Shown here piece by piece: positions 17,681 to 25,973 of a stretch of 50,118 nt of DNA. Origin of the DNA: Clostridia bacterium (GTDB taxonomy: Bacteria; Bacillota; Clostridia; Oscillospirales; CAG-272); contig JAGCLY010000029.1 of NCBI GenBank assembly GCA_017646745.1, forward strand, positions 1-50,118. Reading direction: 5' to 3'. Each line of letters begins with the position of its first letter. Position 1 is the first letter of the stretch. The notes under the pieces were generated by a model that had not been told where the DNA came from, did no database searches, and saw only the letters and a list, made by a program, of their open reading frames with translations. The position numbers and the translations under genes are program-made.

Positions 17681-19774
17681 TTATTCACCCACAGAATTGA
17701 GCATAGCATCATCAATATTTCCCCATGCGCCATTGCCCGATCCGACACAATTAACATAAATACCTACTACCAAAACATCGCCCTCGTTATAGTCGAAGTA
17801 AATGAAATCTGTTGCATGCCATTCCTTCCACTCGGTAAAGGTTGCCTCTGATTTGGATATTATTTGACCGTTAATCTTAATATAAGCATATGCATCGTAT
17901 TCTCCACAATCACCGCCCATCGTAGAAATGGAGAACTTGTACTTACCGCTCTTGAGCCCGGTAACCTGCTGTTCAACAGTAAACTCAACCTTGTTAGTTC
18001 CGGCACCCCAGAAATGATAATTGTTATTACCGGTAAGACTGTTGTTAACATTACTTTCTACATAATGCTCATCGAATTTTTTAATAGCATTTGCAACCCA
18101 ATCTGCAGGCTGCTCAGCTTTATTCTCATCCTCCTCGAAGCTCCAGTTCTTAAGGAAGTTATATTCTACCATGGAAACATAACAAACAGCGGGCATACCG
18201 GCGGCAGTGCCTTTAATCTCGTACTTTGCTACGCCACCGCTCTTCATTGCCTCGTAATCAACGTTATGCCATTCCACATCCACCTCATACTTTGAGTTAT
18301 CCAGCATAATCGCATTAACCTTATCGGGGAGAACGATGTCGCCGTTAAGGTCAATCATAAGATGAACATCCTCAATAGCATCAGCCTTATTTTCCACAAT
18401 ATTCCCGGTTCGTACAAGTCCAAACACCTTAAGCGACTCACGAACCTTGCCATCCTTATCGAAAAATGCCTGATTATCTACAGAACAGCCTCCGTAATAA
18501 AGGCCTGCATCTTTAGGATCGTACTCCTTGGAATAAGAGCTTGCCCATCCCGATCCGTACTTTTCCCAAATGACTTTGTTTTCATTCCAGCTGCTTCCAC
18601 CAACAGAAATCCATGTTCCTTCCCAATAGAAAATTCCTATACAGTTATTCATTTTATTAACTGCGGTATCGGTGAGAGTTCTGATATGATTTGCCTGTCC
18701 TTGCTCACTGAATGGATATGCCTTGACACCGTCAGTACCTCCATTGCCAAAGAAGTCTGTATCATCAAAGGTGTTTACATACGCAGTTTCAGCAATCATA
18801 GTCATTTTGCCATAGGTATCAGCAACATTGTTCAAGACTGTAGCAAGATTATCAAGAGTACCGTGCCACGCAGGATAATAGGATGTAGCAAATACATCGT
18901 AATCAACCTGCTGCGCAGCAAGTTGATATGCGTAATTTTTAAAGTTACTAATCTTTTCAGGATTAGTAAAGTGAACTGCAACAAGCGCATCGGGACATAT
19001 CTCGCGAGTAGCCTTTGATCCGGCACTCATGAGCTTAACAATATCGTTCCATCCCTTAAAGCCACACAGATATCCATTAGTTTCGTTGCCGATCTGAACC
19101 ATTCCAACATCAATACCGGCATCAACAAGCTTCTGAAGAGAGTCTTTTGTATATTCGTAAAGTGCCTCGGACATCTGAGTAGAAGACATTCCCTTCCATG
19201 CCTTGGGAACCATCTGCTTGGCAGGGTCAGCCCAGAAGTCGGAGTAGTGGAAGTTAACAAGCAGACGCATACCGTACTTGGTAGCACGCTTACCAACCTC
19301 GATAGCGTTCTCGATATCACAGTTTCCGCCGCCATATCCGTTGCCGTCCTTGTCAAAGGGATCGTTCCAGATTCTTACTCTTATGTAGTTAACGCCGTTT
19401 TCAGCAAGGATCTGGTAAACGTCCTTTTCTGTTCCGTCGTAATCATAGTACTTCACGCCGCTGGCCTCAAGTGAGGGAACACAGGAGGCATCCATACCCA
19501 TAATGAAGTTATCGGGCAAGTTTTCAACCTTGTTTACGTAAAGACTGTCAGAGCTAAGGCTGACAGCATCCATCCACGGATCGTCATTATAGCCATTGTT
19601 TCCTGTATTTCCATTGTTTCCGGTATTATCACCGTTATCGGTATTTTCACCGTTATCGGTTCCGCCATCAGGTTTATCACCAAAAAGCTTGTCGATCAGC
19701 TGGCACCCCGTAAAAACAGAGGCGATCATGGCGATGACGATCATCAAGCAAATAATCTTGGTTGTTTTTATCAT
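17681..19774 (-). CDS. ganA-like: Secreted GH53 endo-galactanase lipoprotein with probable CBM61
   Basis: Start taken at 19774, where GGAGAAG precedes the ATG; the frame continues upstream to 19849 without a ribosome site. The 697-residue product has a lipobox FTGC (Cys24) and a low-complexity N/G/T/D linker to about residue 65. A GH53 catalytic domain follows: VRIWNDPFD, NFHYSDFWADPAKQ, IGNE with acid/base Glu231, MIAE with nucleophile Glu329. Next come a bacterial Ig-like segment (~465-540) and a C-terminal beta-sandwich (~545-697; NWSFEED start, NIDDAML end) that fits a galactan-binding CBM61 as seen in other GH53 enzymes. It is anchored on the cell surface and should cut pectic beta-1,4-galactan into oligomers for import. 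First gene of the operon. Confidence 0.93.
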   Translation of the reverse strand: MIKTTKIICLMIVIAMIASVFTGCQLIDKLFGDKPDGGTDNGENTDNGDNTGNNGNTGNNGYNDDPWMDAVSLSSDSLYVNKVENLPDNFIMGMDASCVPSLEASGVKYYDYDGTEKDVYQILAENGVNYIRVRIWNDPFDKDGNGYGGGNCDIENAIEVGKRATKYGMRLLVNFHYSDFWADPAKQMVPKAWKGMSSTQMSEALYEYTKDSLQKLVDAGIDVGMVQIGNETNGYLCGFKGWNDIVKLMSAGSKATREICPDALVAVHFTNPEKISNFKNYAYQLAAQQVDYDVFATSYYPAWHGTLDNLATVLNNVADTYGKMTMIAETAYVNTFDDTDFFGNGGTDGVKAYPFSEQGQANHIRTLTDTAVNKMNNCIGIFYWEGTWISVGGSSWNENKVIWEKYGSGWASSYSKEYDPKDAGLYYGGCSVDNQAFFDKDGKVRESLKVFGLVRTGNIVENKADAIEDVHLMIDLNGDIVLPDKVNAIMLDNSKYEVDVEWHNVDYEAMKSGGVAKYEIKGTAAGMPAVCYVSMVEYNFLKNWSFEEDENKAEQPADWVANAIKKFDEHYVESNVNNSLTGNNNYHFWGAGTNKVEFTVEQQVTGLKSGKYKFSISTMGGDCGEYDAYAYIKINGQIISKSEATFTEWKEWHATDFIYFDYNEGDVLVVGIYVNCVGSGNGAWGNIDDAMLNSVGE

Positions 19775-19820
19775 AACTTCTCCATTCTGCCGTAAATAGG
19801 CAATATATTTGGTTGTGCTC

Positions 19821-19849
19821 ATTATAGATTGTACCATTTTAATGAACAA
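19821..19849 (-). promoter_or_regulatory. Promoter of galactanase operon
   Basis: On the minus strand a -35 of TTGTTC (19849-19844), a 17-base spacer and a perfect TATAAT (19826-19821), 46 bases upstream of the chosen galactanase start. Its position agrees with the start at 19774, because the longer frame would begin inside the promoter. Confidence 0.7.
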
Positions 19850-20307
19850 AAATCAATGAAACATTCTTCACAAAAAAATTAGTACAAATTTAGTAAAGAT
19901 AACTATATAGATTATCAATTCGACAGATTGAAGATATATACCAGTTGATAAAAAACAAAAAGTAATAAGCTCTTGTTTTTTCATTATTTTGTCCGTCTCA
20001 GAATAGCCATTCAAGATGATTTTTGTTGTTTTACCCTGTGTTTTGACAATCAGACTTTACATTATTGTTGCATTTTGTCACTTGTAGGATGGTGGAAGGC
20101 GGATTCGCTGTTTTGTTTTTTGCTCAACTACTCTCATTCTCATAATTGAATTTTAAGCAATTTTTACATTTTACAATTTCTACAATTTTCCGTTTTGTTT
20201 TTGTAATTATTTCCTTTTTTTCGTGCTTTTTACATATTTTTACTTTATTTGTGCATTTTATCCAAAACTTTACATCAAATTTAGATAATTTTTTAAAAAA
20301 ATGATAG
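19850..20307. other. AT-rich divergent intergenic region
   Basis: About 460 bases without a convincing gene lie between the divergent galactanase and RDD promoters. The sequence is very rich in T-runs on the plus strand. One stretch near 20080-20115 is locally more GC-rich. A TTGACA at 20043-20048 has no matching -10. I see no tRNA, riboswitch or operator that I can support, but regulators of the galactan operon would be expected to bind here. Confidence 0.5.
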
Positions 20308-20336
20308 TTGATTTTAATGATTCAATGTGTTACAAT
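20308..20336 (+). promoter_or_regulatory. Promoter for RDD protein gene
   Basis: TTGATT (20308-20313), a 17-base spacer and TACAAT (20331-20336), with TGT before the -10. It is 107 bases upstream of the start codon at 20443, leaving a ~100-base leader with only weak hairpins. Confidence 0.7.
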
Positions 20337-20442
20337 ATATCTGGATGAATATGTTTTATATTATACGTGCGTGTTTTATGGATTTAATAGGCTTTGTACC
20401 ATAAAGCCCCGGCACGACTACACAAAGTATAAAGGAAATAAG

Positions 20443-21219
20443 ATGATTTACGATTTACAGAAGGCGGATATATGGAAGCGCGCCTCCGCCGCATTATTTG
20501 ATTTTATTATTCTTGGAATATGTGCTGTTGGATTTATTTTTCTGCTGATGCAGATTGTCGGCTTTGACAGCTATAGCGATCAGCTTACCGCAAGACAAGA
20601 GTTCTTTGAGACCAAGCACGGCGTTGACTTCGACTACGAAGCCGAGACCGACGAGAACGGCAACATCAAAGAGCTTACCGAAGAGCAAAAAAATCTTCTC
20701 GAGGTAGCGTACGAGGACTTTGCAAGCGATGCAGAGGCGAACTACCTCATCACTATGATCTTCCAGCTTACGATCATAACCGTGTCAATCGGTATTCTGC
20801 TGGCATTTATGATTCTGGAGTTTGTTGTTCCCATGCTTTTGAAGAATGGACAAACTCTCGGGAAGAAGATCTTCGGAGTTGCCGTTATGCGTCTTGATCA
20901 CGTCAGGATCAACGGCACCTTCCTCTTTGCAAGAAATATACTCGGTAAATATACTATAGAAACCATGATTCCTATCATGATGCTTATTCTTATGTTCTTC
21001 GGAACGGTAGGGTTTATGGGTCCCGTTATTATCCTGCTGGTTTTAGGCTCTAACATTATTATGATGATAGCAAGCCATACCAACTCCCCCATTCACGATA
21101 TGCTGGCTCACACCGTAACGGTTGATCTGAGCAGCCAGATGATCTTTGAAACACCCGAGGCTGTGCTTGAGTACAAGCAGAAGGTACACGCAGAGGCTGT
21201 TGATAAGGCACAGTATTAA
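20443..21219 (+). CDS. RDD family membrane protein
   Basis: Start placed at 20443, where AAAGGAAATAAG precedes the ATG; the frame runs further upstream but overlaps the promoter. The 258-residue protein has the RDD pattern: IWKRASAALFDFIIL in the first helix (conserved Arg and Asp), a second helix, then GQTLGKKIFGVAVMRLD and a final helix pair ending in HDMLAHTVTV (conserved Asp). An acidic soluble segment (~45-100) lies between the first two helices. RDD proteins are small membrane proteins, some linked to ion transport or stress; substrate unknown. It precedes the ABC importer genes by 94 bases and may be transcribed with them. Confidence 0.85.
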   Translation: MIYDLQKADIWKRASAALFDFIILGICAVGFIFLLMQIVGFDSYSDQLTARQEFFETKHGVDFDYEAETDENGNIKELTEEQKNLLEVAYEDFASDAEANYLITMIFQLTIITVSIGILLAFMILEFVVPMLLKNGQTLGKKIFGVAVMRLDHVRINGTFLFARNILGKYTIETMIPIMMLILMFFGTVGFMGPVIILLVLGSNIIMMIASHTNSPIHDMLAHTVTVDLSSQMIFETPEAVLEYKQKVHAEAVDKAQY

Positions 21220-21313
21220 GCGATACTTACAGGCAAGATGTATTGCCCACCATTCATAGGCGTTAATCCCACAAGGTTACGATATTTATTTTTTCTTAAA
21301 GAAAGGAAGATAT

Positions 21314-22414
21314 ATGAAAGTCGAATTGCAAAATCTCACCAAAATCTTCCCCGGCAGAGACAAGAAGAACCCTAAGGATACCGTAACGGTAAACGATTTT
21401 ACCTTTACTATTCCCGATGGCCAGCTTGTAGGTCTTCTCGGACCTTCCGGATGCGGTAAGTCCACTACTCTTTATATGATCAGTGGTCTTCAGCAGCCCT
21501 CCGGCGGAAAAATTCTCTTCGGAGAAGACGATGTAACTAATTTACCTGCTGAGAGCAGAGGCGTTGGTCTGGTATTCCAGAACTATGCGCTCTATCCTCA
21601 CATGACGGTAAAGCAGAACATCCTGTTCCCCCTTCAGAACCTTAAGGGTCCTGACAAGATGACAAAGGAGGCTATGCTTGAAAGAGCATACGAGGCGGCA
21701 AGACTTGTACAGATCGACGAGCTTATGGAAAGAAAGCCCAGCGAGCTTTCCGGTGGTCAGCAGCAGAGAGTTGCTATCGCAAGAGCGCTTGTTAAGATGC
21801 CCAGAGTTCTTCTTCTCGACGAGCCCCTCTCCAACCTTGACGCACGTCTTCGTCTTCAGACCCGTGAGGAGATCAGAAGAATCCAGAGAGAAACAAAGAT
21901 TACCACTGTATTCGTAACCCACGACCAGGAAGAGGCTATGTCCATTTCCGATATGATCGTTGTTATGAAGCTCGGCGTGGTTCAGCAGGTAGGCAAGCCT
22001 CAGGAAGTTTACGACAATCCCGTAAACCTTTTCGTTGCTAAGTTCCTTGGTACTCCTCCTATCAACGTATTCGAGGGTTCTGTAACCAACGGCAAGCTTT
22101 ACATTGGTGACAGCGCAGTTCTCGACGTTCCCGGCGTTGACAACCGCGAGGTGTTCGTAGGTATCCGTCCCGAGGGCTTTGTTCTCGACAAGAACGGACC
22201 TCTTACCTGTAACATCAGCGGTATCGAGGTAATGGGCCGCGACGTAAGCATCGTTTCTACAAACGAAAAGTCTATCAATCCCGTTGTTCGCTCTATCATC
22301 AACGCTGATTCTAACGTAGATGCTACAGCTACCGAGGTTAGCTATTCTCTTAAGCCTCACAAGGTATTTATCTTCGACAAGGAAACCGAAGAAAGAATTT
22401 ACTTCGAGGTGTAA
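21314..22414 (+). CDS. CUT1 ABC transporter ATP-binding protein (UgpC/MsmX type)
   Basis: A 366-residue ATPase with Walker A GPSGCGKST near 49, signature LSGGQQQRVAIARA, Walker B LLLDEPLSNLDARLR, switch HDQEEAMS and a C-terminal TOBE-like regulatory part (VFVGIRPEGFVL). It powers the importer formed by the next two permeases and binding protein; being first in its gene set, ahead of the permeases, is unusual for CUT1 operons. It is distinct from the msmX-like copy at 7670. AAAGGAAGATAT precedes the start. It ends 3 bases before the first permease. Confidence 0.93.
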   Translation: MKVELQNLTKIFPGRDKKNPKDTVTVNDFTFTIPDGQLVGLLGPSGCGKSTTLYMISGLQQPSGGKILFGEDDVTNLPAESRGVGLVFQNYALYPHMTVKQNILFPLQNLKGPDKMTKEAMLERAYEAARLVQIDELMERKPSELSGGQQQRVAIARALVKMPRVLLLDEPLSNLDARLRLQTREEIRRIQRETKITTVFVTHDQEEAMSISDMIVVMKLGVVQQVGKPQEVYDNPVNLFVAKFLGTPPINVFEGSVTNGKLYIGDSAVLDVPGVDNREVFVGIRPEGFVLDKNGPLTCNISGIEVMGRDVSIVSTNEKSINPVVRSIINADSNVDATATEVSYSLKPHKVFIFDKETEERIYFEV

Positions 22415-22417
22415 ATT

Positions 22418-23443
22418 ATGGCTAACGAATCGGTTGCAACTAAAAAGTATTATTGGTACGAGGTAAGCAAAAAGCTTGATGCGTTTGCCAAGAAAATTAA
22501 GTTCGACCAGTGGAAGGGTTGGATTTACCTTTCTCCCGCAATCGTTCTGCTTCTCATCTTCACCGTATGGCCCATCTTCAACACCGTAAGAATGTCTCTT
22601 CTCGAGGGCTATACCACAATGACCGAGATCAACGGCGCAACATTCCAGTTTGGATTTGGCAACTTTATCAGAGTAATTAAGTACCCCGGTTTCATTACCT
22701 GTCTTAAGAACACAGTTCTTCTTACTGTGCTGACAGTGCCGATCTCCACCTTCCTCGCACTTCTTATTGCAGTTTGTCTGAACTCTATCAAGCTCTTCTC
22801 CAGAGCGCTTCAGACAATCTTCTTCCTTCCCTACGTAACCAACTCCATCGCGATAGGCATGGTATTCGCCGCAATGTTCAACATGATCATCGGTGGTAAC
22901 GCGCGTCCCGACTCTGTTGGTATCGTAAACAACGTTATTGAGTTCTTCTTTGGAGAAGGATCGTACATCAACTGGATGAACGCAGGCTCTGCTAACCCCG
23001 ACGGTACAGCATCCTGGGCTAACTTCACCGTAATGGTAGTGTACATCGTGTGGAATGCGCTCCCCTTCAAGATCCTTATCCTTCTCGGCGGTCTTCAGTC
23101 TGTTAACAAGCAGTACTACGATGCTGCAAAGGTTGACGGAACAAGCAGAGCAAGAGTGTTCGCAAGAATTACCGTTCCGCTTCTCTCCCCCATGATCGCA
23201 TACGTAGTTATCACCGGCTTTATCGGCGGCTTCAAGGAATACTCCTCTATCGTCGGCGTATTCGGCGAGGGTATGGGCCCGGTAGGAAACGCATATGCGC
23301 TTGATACTATGGTAGGATTTATCTACCGTGCTATCGGTAAGCAGGAGGGTACTGCTTCTGCAGCTGCTCTTATCCTGTTCGGTATCATTTTTGTTGTTAC
23401 TATGATTAACCTCTACGTCAGCAACAAAAAGACCCATTATTAA
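22418..23443 (+). CDS. CUT1 ABC permease (UgpA/MalF-like)
   Basis: A 341-residue permease with six membrane helices. The EAA-type loop reads YYDAAKVDGTSRARVFARITVP, and the first helix (WIYLSPAIVLLLIFTVWPIFNTV) is typical for the family. A charged N-terminal tail of about 40 residues precedes it. A soluble loop between helices contains INWMNAGSANPDGTASWANF, which may face the outside and contact the binding protein. It is packed between the ATPase (3 bases) and second permease (12 bases). Confidence 0.92.
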   Translation: MANESVATKKYYWYEVSKKLDAFAKKIKFDQWKGWIYLSPAIVLLLIFTVWPIFNTVRMSLLEGYTTMTEINGATFQFGFGNFIRVIKYPGFITCLKNTVLLTVLTVPISTFLALLIAVCLNSIKLFSRALQTIFFLPYVTNSIAIGMVFAAMFNMIIGGNARPDSVGIVNNVIEFFFGEGSYINWMNAGSANPDGTASWANFTVMVVYIVWNALPFKILILLGGLQSVNKQYYDAAKVDGTSRARVFARITVPLLSPMIAYVVITGFIGGFKEYSSIVGVFGEGMGPVGNAYALDTMVGFIYRAIGKQEGTASAAALILFGIIFVVTMINLYVSNKKTHY

Positions 23444-23455
23444 GGAGGTGGCGAA

Positions 23456-24349
23456 ATGTCTGAAACCAAAGTTATGCAACAGAGAGACCTTCAGCAGGTT
23501 ACTGCACAGCAGAAGGTTATCGGAATCTGCGCAAAGGTTCTTACCTATACCTTCCTCTCAATAATGGCTCTTATAATTATCTTCCCCTTCTACTGGATGA
23601 TAATTTCCTCTCTTAAGGAGCTTAGCGAGTACCGTCGTAGTATTCCTACGCTCTTCCCTAAGGTTATTGACTACAAGAACTACATTGAGGTATTCCAGAA
23701 CAGAGACCTGCTGCTTGGCAGACTCTTCCTCAACACGGTTTACGTAGGTATTGTTTCCACTATCCTTTCTCTGGTTATCACCGTTCTCTCGGCGTTTGCA
23801 TTTGCGCGTCTTGAGTTCAAGGGCAAGAACGCGCTCTTCGCATTCCTGCTTGCAACCATGATGATCCCCGGCGAGCTGTTCACCATCACCAACTATCAGA
23901 CGGTTAACGCTTTCGGCTGGATGGAAACCTTTACAGTACTTATCGTCCCCTTCCTGGTAAGTGTATTCTACATCTACCTCCTTCGCCAGAACTTCTTACA
24001 GATCCCCAACGAGCTGTATCTTGCGGCAAAGGTTGACGGAACCAAAGACCTTAAGTACCTCTGGAAGGTAATGATTCCCCTTTCCCTTCCCAACCTTATC
24101 TCCATCACCATCCTTAAGATGATGGGTGCATGGAACTCCTATATGTGGCCCAGACTCGTTGCAAACGACGATGCGCACCGACTTATTACAAACGGTCTGC
24201 GTACCGCCTTCACCGACGCATCTGGTAACACCGATATTCCCGTACAGATGGCGGCTGTCGCCCTCGTATCTCTCCCCCTCTTCCTCGTATTCATCTTCCT
24301 TCGTAAGTACATTATGAAGGGTGTATCGAGAAGTGGTATTAAGGGTTAA
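23456..24349 (+). CDS. CUT1 ABC permease (UgpE/MalG-like)
   Basis: A 297-residue permease with six membrane helices; the EAA loop is LYLAAKVDGTKDLKYLWKVMIP, and the C-terminus RKYIMKGVSRSGIKG matches the family end. AAGGAGG lies 8 bases before its ATG. It pairs with the previous permease to form the pore. The gene set is ATPase, permease, permease, then binding protein 57 bases further on. Confidence 0.92.
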   Translation: MSETKVMQQRDLQQVTAQQKVIGICAKVLTYTFLSIMALIIIFPFYWMIISSLKELSEYRRSIPTLFPKVIDYKNYIEVFQNRDLLLGRLFLNTVYVGIVSTILSLVITVLSAFAFARLEFKGKNALFAFLLATMMIPGELFTITNYQTVNAFGWMETFTVLIVPFLVSVFYIYLLRQNFLQIPNELYLAAKVDGTKDLKYLWKVMIPLSLPNLISITILKMMGAWNSYMWPRLVANDDAHRLITNGLRTAFTDASGNTDIPVQMAAVALVSLPLFLVFIFLRKYIMKGVSRSGIKG

Positions 24350-24406
24350 TCTGTGTGCCGAGTGGCATACTATTAATAAAAATAAAAAAAGAAAAGGATG
24401 AAAAAC

Positions 24407-25918
24407 ATGAAAAGAATCATCGCATCAATTCTCCTCATCGCAGTTCTTGTAACCGGAATGATGGCAACCCTTACCGGTTGTGATTTTGGCAAAAAGACTG
24501 CAAAGGACTTCGTTATGCCTGAGGGCGGATACGACGGCAGCGCGGTAACTATTACCTTCTACCACACCATGGGTGCGGCGCTTACCTCTATTCTCACCGA
24601 TGCAATCGGCGAGTTCAACAAGCTCTATCCCAACATCACTGTTGAGCACAAGTCCTACGGCGATTACGACGCTCTTCTTGCACAGATCAGCACCGAGATC
24701 ACCGCTGGTAACCAGCCCATCCTTGCATACTGCTATCCCGACCACGTTGCAACCTACAACGTAGCAGGCGCAGTTCAGAGCCTTGACGTTTTCGTTAACA
24801 GCACTATCGTTGAAAAGCACGCAAACGGCGAAACCGAGGAGACCATCGGTTACACCCAGGATCAGCTTAACGACTTCATCTCCGCATACTATGCAGAGGG
24901 TCTCTCCTACGGCGATGGCAAGATGTATTCTGTAGCTCTCGCTAAGTCTACCGAGGTTCTTTACTACAATGTTGACGCTCTTAAGGCTGCAGGCGTTGTT
25001 GATGCAGACGGCAACGTAGCTCCTCCCACCACTTGGGAAGAGGTTGAGGCTGCATGCATCAAGCTTAAGGCTTGGGATCCCAACTGCATTCCTCTCGGCT
25101 ACGACTCCGAGTCCAACTGGTTCATCACCATGTGCGAGCAGTACGGTTCTCCCTACACCTCCGCAACCGGTGACAACTTCCTCTTTGATAACGATACCAA
25201 CAAGAGCTTCATTAAGGAGTTCAGAGAGTGGTATCAGAACAAGCTTGTAACCACCAAGGAGCTTTCCGGCGGTTACACCTCCGACCTCTTCACCGGTAAC
25301 TCCTCCAGAGCTACTGAGGGTAGTGAGGCTGCTAAGGGTACTCGTTGCTACATGTGTATCGGTTCTACCGGTGGTGCAACCTACCAGCGTCCTGCAACCA
25401 ATGCAGCTAACGCAAACGGCTATGACTTCGAGGTAGGTATCGCTCCTATTCCTCAGGTTAACACCAGCGCTCCCAAGGTTATTTCTCAGGGTCCCTCTCT
25501 CTGCGTATTCAAGAAGGATAACGCTCAGGAGGTTCTTGCATCCTGGCTCTTCGCTAAGTTCCTTACCACCAACGTTCAGTATCAGGCAAGAGTATCCGAG
25601 AGCAACGGTTACGTTCCTGTAATGAAGTCCGTTCAGAACGATCCCCTTTACCAGGAGTTCCTTTCTGCAATCGATCCCGCTACCGGCAAGGAAAACCTTA
25701 CCAAGTACATTACCGCATATGCAGTAAGAGTTGCTATCGAGCAGGCTGAGAACTGCTACACCTCTCCCGCATTCAACGGTTCCTCTGTAGCACGTATCCA
25801 GGTTGGTTACCTTGTACAGCAGTGCTTCGTTATCGCCTCTAACGACGGTCTTGACGCAGCAATCAACAAGGCATTCTCCGACTGCGTTGCTGAGTGTAAG
25901 TACCAGATCGGTCAGTAA
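24407..25918 (+). CDS. CUT1 solute-binding lipoprotein (UgpB-like)
   Basis: Start set at 24407 because AAAAGGA lies at proper distance; the ATG at 24398 is too close to it. The 503-residue product has a lipobox LTGC (Cys25) and a UgpB/MalE-type fold: VTITFYHTMGAALTSILTDAI at the start of the mature part, FNKLYPNITVEHKSYGDYDALLAQI, and YGDGKMYSVALAKSTEVLYYN. UgpB-type proteins bind glycerol-3-phosphate diesters or sugars; nothing here fixes the ligand. Codon choice is strongly biased to CTT, GTT, GGT, AAC and ACC with almost no TTA or CTA, suggesting high expression. Two nuclease-like or OB-fold lipoproteins follow on the same strand. Confidence 0.9.
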   Translation: MKRIIASILLIAVLVTGMMATLTGCDFGKKTAKDFVMPEGGYDGSAVTITFYHTMGAALTSILTDAIGEFNKLYPNITVEHKSYGDYDALLAQISTEITAGNQPILAYCYPDHVATYNVAGAVQSLDVFVNSTIVEKHANGETEETIGYTQDQLNDFISAYYAEGLSYGDGKMYSVALAKSTEVLYYNVDALKAAGVVDADGNVAPPTTWEEVEAACIKLKAWDPNCIPLGYDSESNWFITMCEQYGSPYTSATGDNFLFDNDTNKSFIKEFREWYQNKLVTTKELSGGYTSDLFTGNSSRATEGSEAAKGTRCYMCIGSTGGATYQRPATNAANANGYDFEVGIAPIPQVNTSAPKVISQGPSLCVFKKDNAQEVLASWLFAKFLTTNVQYQARVSESNGYVPVMKSVQNDPLYQEFLSAIDPATGKENLTKYITAYAVRVAIEQAENCYTSPAFNGSSVARIQVGYLVQQCFVIASNDGLDAAINKAFSDCVAECKYQIGQ

Positions 25919-25973
25919 TTTAGTTCTAAAGGTTAACTAAATCTTACAAACTTTATTAAAAGAAAGTGAAGCT

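Noticed and set aside
20043..20048. TTGACA as a possible -35 box
   Set aside because: No -10-like hexamer is found at 16-18 bases and no gene starts downstream at a fitting distance.
21542..23479. A 645-codon minus-strand frame opposite the ATPase and permease genes
   Set aside because: It spans the junction of two clear ABC genes and is rich in Cys, His and Asn without any domain pattern; it is an artefact of codon bias.
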